From an uncultured Collinsella sp. (lineage in GTDB: Bacteria; Actinomycetota; Coriobacteriia; Coriobacteriales; Coriobacteriaceae): a DNA stretch of 18,997 nucleotides. This document shows, piece after piece, positions 14,283-18,997 of this stretch; positions within the stretch are counted from its first letter, which is position 1, and each line of letters starts with the position of its first letter. The notes below the pieces were generated by a model that saw nothing but the letters and a program-made list of their open reading frames with translations, did no database searches and was not told the DNA's origin. The stretch spans positions 1 to 18,997 of the forward strand of contig CABRHR010000035.1 in assembly GCA_902470835.1 (NCBI GenBank). The letters run 5' to 3'. The position numbers and the translations under genes were made by a program.

Positions 14283-16448
14283 CTATGCACGGTCGCATTT
14301 CGCAACGTGCGAATCGAGCCATTCGATATCCTCGGCAAGATGTGCCACGCCCAGATGGTGTTCACCCGGACACACCTCGTGCCGCAGGCCATCTCTGCGG
14401 CCCAGCAACTTGTAGGCATCGCGCACGATCTTGAGCTGTTCATCGACATTTTTCAGCCCGCGCGAACCGTTCAGATGATCTTCTTCGCAGCTCTGCACTA
14501 ACAACGGGCGCGGCGCAATAAGCGAGGCAATATCGCCCATGTCGAGCAAGCGCCAAAGTCCGGGTGTGTAGTTGCAGCTGCAATTGCCATTGAGATGCAG
14601 CAGCGAATCGTCGACACCGTACAGATAGCCCGAGACAAACGCCTTGCGCACACGAGGGTCGAGTGCGGCCAGATACAGTGTCATGTATCCGCCGCCCGAA
14701 AAGCCAAAACAGCCCAGGTCGTCCATGGCAATGTCGCCGCGCGCCTCTAGGTAATCGATCAGACGCATGTTATCCCAGGCGTTGAGGCCCGCAACGGTAA
14801 GTCCCAGCGGCTCGGCCATGCGCGCCTGGTTTAGGCACGTGCCGCGCAGAAAGCTGTTCTCGTCATCGCCCTGACCCTTCCAGTCACGACGGTATCCCCA
14901 ACCGCGTGCGTCGGGGCAGGCGGTCACGTAACCCATACGCGCCAAACGTAGACCGTAGTCGTAATTGAACTTACGCACAGCATCATCGACCGCCGGCACG
15001 CCCGTCACGCCCGCAACACTTGCGGCGCCTGCTCCCTGATGGCCATGCGGGCAGATATAGCAGCGTTTGAGTCCCCGCTCATCAAGCTTAGGATGAGACG
15101 GCTCCAACAGGTAGAACGGCATCCAAACATCACGCTCGACCTGCAACATCGCATGGGTGCGCACGATGCCGCCGGCAACCCGCACGCGGCTGAGCTCACG
15201 AATCTCAATCGGGACGCGGTCCATAAGCGAAAGGCCCAAAACATCGTACAGGCGAGTCCTGGTCGCAATCCTCCACGCCTCAAAGTCTGCAGGGGTCTTG
15301 CCCGCAAATGCCGCCGAGCGCCCTTCGCGCTTCAGTCGGGCGCGCAGCGCAGGCTCGTCTTCGCAGTACGTCTCGATGTGCACGGTGCGGCCATTGGCAG
15401 ATAGCCCAGTCGTCTCAACCGCATCACCGGTGCCTCCCTCGGGATCCCAGCCATCCGCACCGGCAAGCACCTGCTCGCGAGCGTACCCGGCGGCAGCCAT
15501 CACATCGAGTTCATTCGCCCACGGCACCCAGCCGGTAGTATCACCCGCCGGCCCATGCAGAATCGCGCCAGCATACTGCACGCAGTTGTGCGCCGCCGGC
15601 TTATTCCAATCCCACCAACCTTCGCGCTTGATATGCTGTCCCAGCCAGCAATCGATCAGCACGGTCTGGGCCCACTCACGCCAAGGACGACCCAAATAGA
15701 CCGAATCCGGTGCCACGTCTTGCGCGGCTGTAAACGAGCAGCCGTGGAACACGAAGCCATATGGCTCTCCCTCGGGCGTCGATGCCGCCGTCACGTAACC
15801 GTTCACGTCCATATTGCGGTTGAGCGAGCGGATCTCGCACCCCTCAAAATAGGCACACGCGCCACCAAAGATAAAGTCGACGTCGCCCTCAATCCGGCAG
15901 CGTCGAAAATACTTACGGCCCACCCGACGCGGCGCAAACTGCTTGGGCCCAATGAATCCGCCTGGTTTGACTTCGCGCGGGGGCAACGGGCCCAAAAACA
16001 GCGTGTCCTGGCGCCCCGTAATGCAACAGGCGTCGACCACCAAACGGTCGCCGTCGGCGTACAGGGCAATCGCCTGCCCCACCTCGCGACCGTCGCCGGC
16101 ATCGTTGACGATTGTGAGGTTCTCGAGCCGCACGTCGTCGGCATCGACCAAAACGGTATAGGTCCTAAAGGTGCCGAGCTTTCCGTCAATGCCCGATCCG
16201 TCCCCCGAGGGCATCTTGGCGCCCAGACTGCCCACGATACGCACGCTGTCAGCCGTCTCGCCCACCAGCGTCACATACGGTCGATGAATCTCGACCCGTT
16301 CGCGGTACTCACCCGGCTCGATATGGATTGTCACTGGTTGCTCGGCATCCGGATAGAGTTGATCGGCTGCCGCCAAGGCATCGGAAATCGTTGGATATGC
16401 TCCTGCCGCAGCCCTCGAAACGCGCAGTGTATAGATGCTTTCGCTCAT
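14283..16448 (-). CDS. CE8 pectin methylesterase fused to a C-terminal alpha/beta-hydrolase
   Basis: A 721-residue two-domain protein. Residues 1-335 form a right-handed beta-helix pectin methylesterase of family CE8 with all key residues: Q125 (QAIAL), Q147 and D148 (QDTLF), nucleophile D191 (VDFIFG), and R254 and W256 (LGRPW). Residues 350-721 form an alpha/beta-hydrolase with nucleophile S584 (GFSGGGY), a candidate acid at D657 and histidine at H697 or H698 (GEHHLG). That half resembles acetyl-xylan-esterase-like or dienelactone-hydrolase-like esterases, and CE19 should be considered. So one chain carries two unrelated esterases, probably for methyl and acetyl removal. There is no signal peptide. 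Its ATG overlaps the upstream esterase stop as ATGA, showing translational coupling. Confidence 0.9.
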   Translation of the reverse strand: MSESIYTLRVSRAAAGAYPTISDALAAADQLYPDAEQPVTIHIEPGEYRERVEIHRPYVTLVGETADSVRIVGSLGAKMPSGDGSGIDGKLGTFRTYTVLVDADDVRLENLTIVNDAGDGREVGQAIALYADGDRLVVDACCITGRQDTLFLGPLPPREVKPGGFIGPKQFAPRRVGRKYFRRCRIEGDVDFIFGGACAYFEGCEIRSLNRNMDVNGYVTAASTPEGEPYGFVFHGCSFTAAQDVAPDSVYLGRPWREWAQTVLIDCWLGQHIKREGWWDWNKPAAHNCVQYAGAILHGPAGDTTGWVPWANELDVMAAAGYAREQVLAGADGWDPEGGTGDAVETTGLSANGRTVHIETYCEDEPALRARLKREGRSAAFAGKTPADFEAWRIATRTRLYDVLGLSLMDRVPIEIRELSRVRVAGGIVRTHAMLQVERDVWMPFYLLEPSHPKLDERGLKRCYICPHGHQGAGAASVAGVTGVPAVDDAVRKFNYDYGLRLARMGYVTACPDARGWGYRRDWKGQGDDENSFLRGTCLNQARMAEPLGLTVAGLNAWDNMRLIDYLEARGDIAMDDLGCFGFSGGGYMTLYLAALDPRVRKAFVSGYLYGVDDSLLHLNGNCSCNYTPGLWRLLDMGDIASLIAPRPLLVQSCEEDHLNGSRGLKNVDEQLKIVRDAYKLLGRRDGLRHEVCPGEHHLGVAHLAEDIEWLDSHVAKCDRA

Positions 16449-17254
16449 CGTCCATCACGCTCCCAGGCCGCGAACTGCTCAGGCCAGCCCTGAACCTGTG
16501 GCTGAATATGCTCGGCGCAGCCCTTAAATGCCGTTAGGGCCGTAGCGAGCGATGCCCCATGTTTTCCATGCGGAAAGACATGTAGGCTAAAGCCAATCCC
16601 GTGGTCGGCAAGAGCCTGCGCAAGAAGGAGGCTATTTTGAACTGACACCGATGCATCCTCGGCGGTATGCCACAAGAACGTACGAGGGAAGCCCTCGCCC
16701 ACCATATTCTCGATTGACAACTTTTGAGCCAAAGCGTCATCGGCACCCGTTAGGTGTTCAAACGAACCACGATGAGCATAGGTCCCCGAGCTTACGACCG
16801 GGTAGCCCAAGCAAAGTGCGTCAGGCCGAATCGACTCAGGCGATGCCGCGATCGACTCTGCAAGCCAGGATTGGTCCCAAAGCGCCCCGAGCAAGCCAAC
16901 CAGATGCCCACCGGCCGAAAAACCCATGACCGTAATCCGATCAGGATCGACACAGTACTCTGCCGCATGGCTTCGGACGGTATCGACCGCCCGCGCGAGT
17001 TCTTGCAATGCCAGCGGATAGACAGCCGGAGCAACCGAATAGTTCAGTACAAACGCTTGGTAGCCCATCGCCAACAAACGGAGCGCTACCGGCTCGCCTT
17101 CGCGCGGCGAAACGTGATCGTAGCCGCCTCCCGGCACGACCACAACTGCAGGCAGCGGTTTTAAAGCATAAGCATCTTCGGTCGGAGCAAAAACATAAGA
17201 CGTAATCGTGGCAGACGAGCCATCGACCCCGACAGGAATCGTTTTATTGAGCAT
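16445..17254 (-). CDS. Alpha/beta-hydrolase esterase (acetylesterase-like)
   Basis: A 269-residue alpha/beta-hydrolase of the BD-FAE/COG0657 esterase type. It has the oxyanion-hole motif PGGGYDH near residue 41, nucleophile S113 (GFSAGGH), a candidate acid near D200 (HTAEDASV) and H232 (HGKHG). Such enzymes remove acetyl or feruloyl groups from plant polysaccharides or their oligomers. The position, after GH28 and coupled by ATGA overlap to the CE8 fusion, supports deacetylation of pectic oligosaccharides in the cytoplasm. ATG 17254 has AAAGGGA 5 nt upstream; an in-frame ATG at 17305 adds 17 unlikely residues. No signal peptide is visible. Confidence 0.87.
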   Translation of the reverse strand: MLNKTIPVGVDGSSATITSYVFAPTEDAYALKPLPAVVVVPGGGYDHVSPREGEPVALRLLAMGYQAFVLNYSVAPAVYPLALQELARAVDTVRSHAAEYCVDPDRITVMGFSAGGHLVGLLGALWDQSWLAESIAASPESIRPDALCLGYPVVSSGTYAHRGSFEHLTGADDALAQKLSIENMVGEGFPRTFLWHTAEDASVSVQNSLLLAQALADHGIGFSLHVFPHGKHGASLATALTAFKGCAEHIQPQVQGWPEQFAAWERDGR

Positions 17255-17307
17255 GTATTCCCTTTCACCATGATGCGTAGCGCATCGCACATGGCCGTAT
17301 CGCATAA

Positions 17308-17342
17308 GGGCTGCATTGCCGATTTATCCGACAATGCAGCCC
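17308..17342 (-). other. Stem-loop between GH28 and esterase genes
   Basis: A perfect 11-bp inverted repeat, GGGCTGCATTG (17308-17318) and CAATGCAGCCC (17332-17342), has a 13-nt loop. It begins about 16 bases after the GH28 stop. No T run follows on the minus strand (the next bases read TTATGCG), so it is a poor terminator and more likely an mRNA-processing or stability element that reduces downstream expression relative to GH28. Confidence 0.6.
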
Positions 17343-17358
17343 TGGTCATCAACCTGAG

Positions 17359-18954
17359 TTAGGAACGGACAACCTTGTCGACGTTCTGGAGCTGCAGCTC
17401 CTCGCCGTCCTGGCCCTCAATAACCACATTTTGCAGGTCGAGTACCTTGACGTTTTGCGCGATGATGCCCTGGCGCACCATCGGCTCCACACCACAGGCC
17501 ATGGCCGGCACAAAGGGCTCGGCATCGTCGGCAAAGGTAACGTGAACGTCTTGGAACGTCAGACGTGTCACCTTGCTCTCGGGCAGACCCGTGATATAGG
17601 CCACGGCAGCATGGCAGTTGGTGGCCTCGATATCGCAAAACGTCGTGGCACCAAAGCCGGGCGTGCGGTCGTCGACAGGCAAAGCCTCGCGAGACTGCAC
17701 GTAATCGGTCTTGCCGTCCTTGTCACAGAAGTAGAAGGAGTTGACCACGAAGGGCGTGAGCACCTCGTCCATGCGAATGTGCTCAAAGGTGATGCCCTCG
17801 TTAACGGCGTCCTTGCCGCGCCCGCGGCGGGTCTTGACGCGCAGGCCGCGGTCGGTGCGCTCAAAGAGGCACTTGCTCACGGTAAGGTCCTTGATGCCGC
17901 CGGCAGCCTCGGATCCCAGCACCACGGCACCATGGCCGTCGTGCATGTAGCAGTGCGAGATCAACACGTCGTGCGTGGCGGGACGAAGCTCGGGCTCAAT
18001 GCCCAGCTTGCCGCTCTTGATGGCGATGCAGTCGTCACCCACCGAGAACTGACAGCCAAGGATGCGGACAAAGCCGCAGCTCTCGGGATCGAAACCGTCG
18101 GTGTTGTGGGAGTTCTTGGGACCCTCGATCGACAGGCAGAGCGCGTCGACATGCTCGCACAGGACGGGATGGATATTCCACGCCGGGCTGTTGCGCACGG
18201 TGAAGCCGGCCAAGCTCACGTTCTCACACTCGGACAGGAAGATCATGCGCGGGCGGGCGACCTCGCGGCCCTCCTCGGGGCGAAAGATGTTCTTAAAGTC
18301 CTTGTTCCACCAGTTGTCCTCGGCAAAATCGGTCTGACCGTCGATGGCACCACGACCATAGATGCACACGTCGTGCACGCCCAGACCCGTAAAGGTAGAA
18401 CAGTAGGTCGAGAAACTCTCGCCCTCCCAGCGGCCCAGGGGCAGCATATCGGTGCCGGCATACCCAGCGCCCTCGTCGCCTGTGACCGTGCCCGGAATGT
18501 AGGCAAGCGCCGCGCGGTCGTGACGGGCCAACAGCACCGCTCCCTCGGCGAGCTCAATGTTGATATTGCTCTTAAGGAAGAGGGACTTGATGCGATAACT
18601 ACCGGCGGGGATCAGCACGCGCCCGCCCTTGGGGCAGGCCATGATGGCAGCCTGGATGTTGGTGGTGTCGTCGTGCTCGGCATCGCCCTTGGCGCCACAG
18701 TCGCGAACGTTGATAGTAAAGGGCTCAGCCGGCGTGGTGACACCTACGCTCAGCTCACGCTCGCCACAAACAAAACGAACCAGGTTACGCTTGCCGGGGG
18801 TCAGGCCGTCGACATAGGTCTCGACCGTATTCGTGGTACCAGCGGGCTCGTCGTTGACAAAGATCTCCCACGTATCGGCGCAGGTAAAGTAACCGCCGTC
18901 GTCAAGCTCGATCACGGCCGCGCGCGCGTTGCGCCAGATAACGTTCGTCTCCAT
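17359..18954 (-). CDS. GH28 polygalacturonase, probably exo-acting and cytoplasmic
   Basis: A 531-residue protein. Residues 1-80 form an all-beta, fibronectin-III-like N-terminal domain, as in several bacterial exopolygalacturonases; residues 80-531 form the GH28 beta-helix. The four signature motifs are intact: N284-T-D286 (NTDGFD), D307 and D308 (GDDCIAIKSG), H341-G342 (DGHGAV) and R372-V-K374. The family cleaves alpha-1,4-galacturonosyl bonds by inversion. There is no signal peptide, which suits short imported oligogalacturonides. It is the first visible gene of the pectin operon. Its start is only 5 bp from an adapter sequence, so the ribosome binding site and promoter are missing; the ATG is supported by fit with the domain start, not by a binding site. 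Confidence 0.92.
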   Translation of the reverse strand: METNVIWRNARAAVIELDDGGYFTCADTWEIFVNDEPAGTTNTVETYVDGLTPGKRNLVRFVCGERELSVGVTTPAEPFTINVRDCGAKGDAEHDDTTNIQAAIMACPKGGRVLIPAGSYRIKSLFLKSNINIELAEGAVLLARHDRAALAYIPGTVTGDEGAGYAGTDMLPLGRWEGESFSTYCSTFTGLGVHDVCIYGRGAIDGQTDFAEDNWWNKDFKNIFRPEEGREVARPRMIFLSECENVSLAGFTVRNSPAWNIHPVLCEHVDALCLSIEGPKNSHNTDGFDPESCGFVRILGCQFSVGDDCIAIKSGKLGIEPELRPATHDVLISHCYMHDGHGAVVLGSEAAGGIKDLTVSKCLFERTDRGLRVKTRRGRGKDAVNEGITFEHIRMDEVLTPFVVNSFYFCDKDGKTDYVQSREALPVDDRTPGFGATTFCDIEATNCHAAVAYITGLPESKVTRLTFQDVHVTFADDAEPFVPAMACGVEPMVRQGIIAQNVKVLDLQNVVIEGQDGEELQLQNVDKVVRS

Positions 18955-18959
18955 GGGTT

Positions 18960-18992
18960 CTGTCTCTTATACACATCTGACGCTGCCGACGA
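18960..18992. other. Nextera adapter read-through (non-genomic)
   Basis: CTGTCTCTTATACACATCT, the Tn5 mosaic-end sequence, is followed directly by GACGCTGCCGACGA, the rest of the Nextera read-1 adapter in reverse complement. The final five bases, AGAGG, would then be the start of an i5 index; from memory they match the complement of index S503. These 38 bases are not part of the organism. Confidence 0.97.
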
Positions 18993-18997
18993 AGAGG

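Noticed and set aside
13581..14501. A 306-codon plus-strand frame across the SGNH gene and the CE8 fusion end
   Set aside because: It spans two motif-bearing genes in antisense and has no recognisable features.
1..18997. tRNA, rRNA, prophage or insertion-sequence genes
   Set aside because: I saw no cloverleaf, rRNA, integrase or transposase sequence anywhere in the window; the only transposon-end sequence is the sequencing adapter.

Overview
The window looks like a draft contig from a fairly GC-rich gut Actinobacterium, most likely Coriobacteriia close to Collinsella. That placement is an inference from base composition, GTG starts and the character of the proteins; there is no marker gene here. 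The right-hand end is not genomic: bases 18960-18992 are a Nextera sequencing adapter, so the genome ends at about 18959.

Layout. (1) Bases 1-370 hold no gene I can support, but end in four 10-bp-phased repeats next to a lone AAA-type ATPase with a winged-helix-like tail (371-1462). (2) Bases 1463-1670 hold a 72/73-bp tandem, hairpin-forming repeat and a bidirectional terminator. (3) An uronate/aldonate block follows: an IlvD/Edd dehydratase and a GntP permease on the minus strand, divergent from a FadR-type GntR regulator, an SDR dehydrogenase and an RpiB/LacAB-type isomerase on the plus strand. The last two resemble the DhuD/DhuI pair that converts unsaturated uronates to 2-keto-3-deoxygluconate. 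A long hairpin separates them and a strong terminator follows. (4) A redox pair on the minus strand: an Old-Yellow-Enzyme/FadH-like flavin Fe-S reductase and a GltD/PreT-like NAD(P)H oxidoreductase, separated by a strong terminator. (5) A minus-strand pectin cluster, in transcription order: GH28 polygalacturonase, small alpha/beta esterase, CE8 pectin methylesterase fused to a second alpha/beta-hydrolase, SGNH esterase, a double palindromic operator, GH105 unsaturated galacturonyl hydrolase, and a TIM-barrel sugar isomerase/epimerase.

How it fits together. I see no signal peptide on any carbohydrate-active enzyme, so the cell probably imports methylated and acetylated pectic oligosaccharides and finishes them in the cytoplasm. 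Esterases remove methyl and acetyl groups, GH28 trims galacturonate, and GH105 releases 4,5-unsaturated galacturonate. That sugar rearranges to a 5-keto-4-deoxyuronate, which the DhuI- and DhuD-like enzymes turn into KDG. KDG kinase, KDPG aldolase, a polysaccharide lyase and an oligosaccharide transporter are not in the window. A shared palindrome, GTGAACGTTMAC (LacI-family style), lies upstream of both the dehydrogenase/isomerase genes and the GH105 genes, tying the blocks into one probable regulon. A different TCTGATG-based motif lies between the permease and the FadR-type regulator.

Most worth a second look: the two-esterase fusion, the shared operator, the nested hairpin between the SDR and isomerase genes, the compensating 72/73-bp repeats, and the 10-bp repeats in front of the ATPase.
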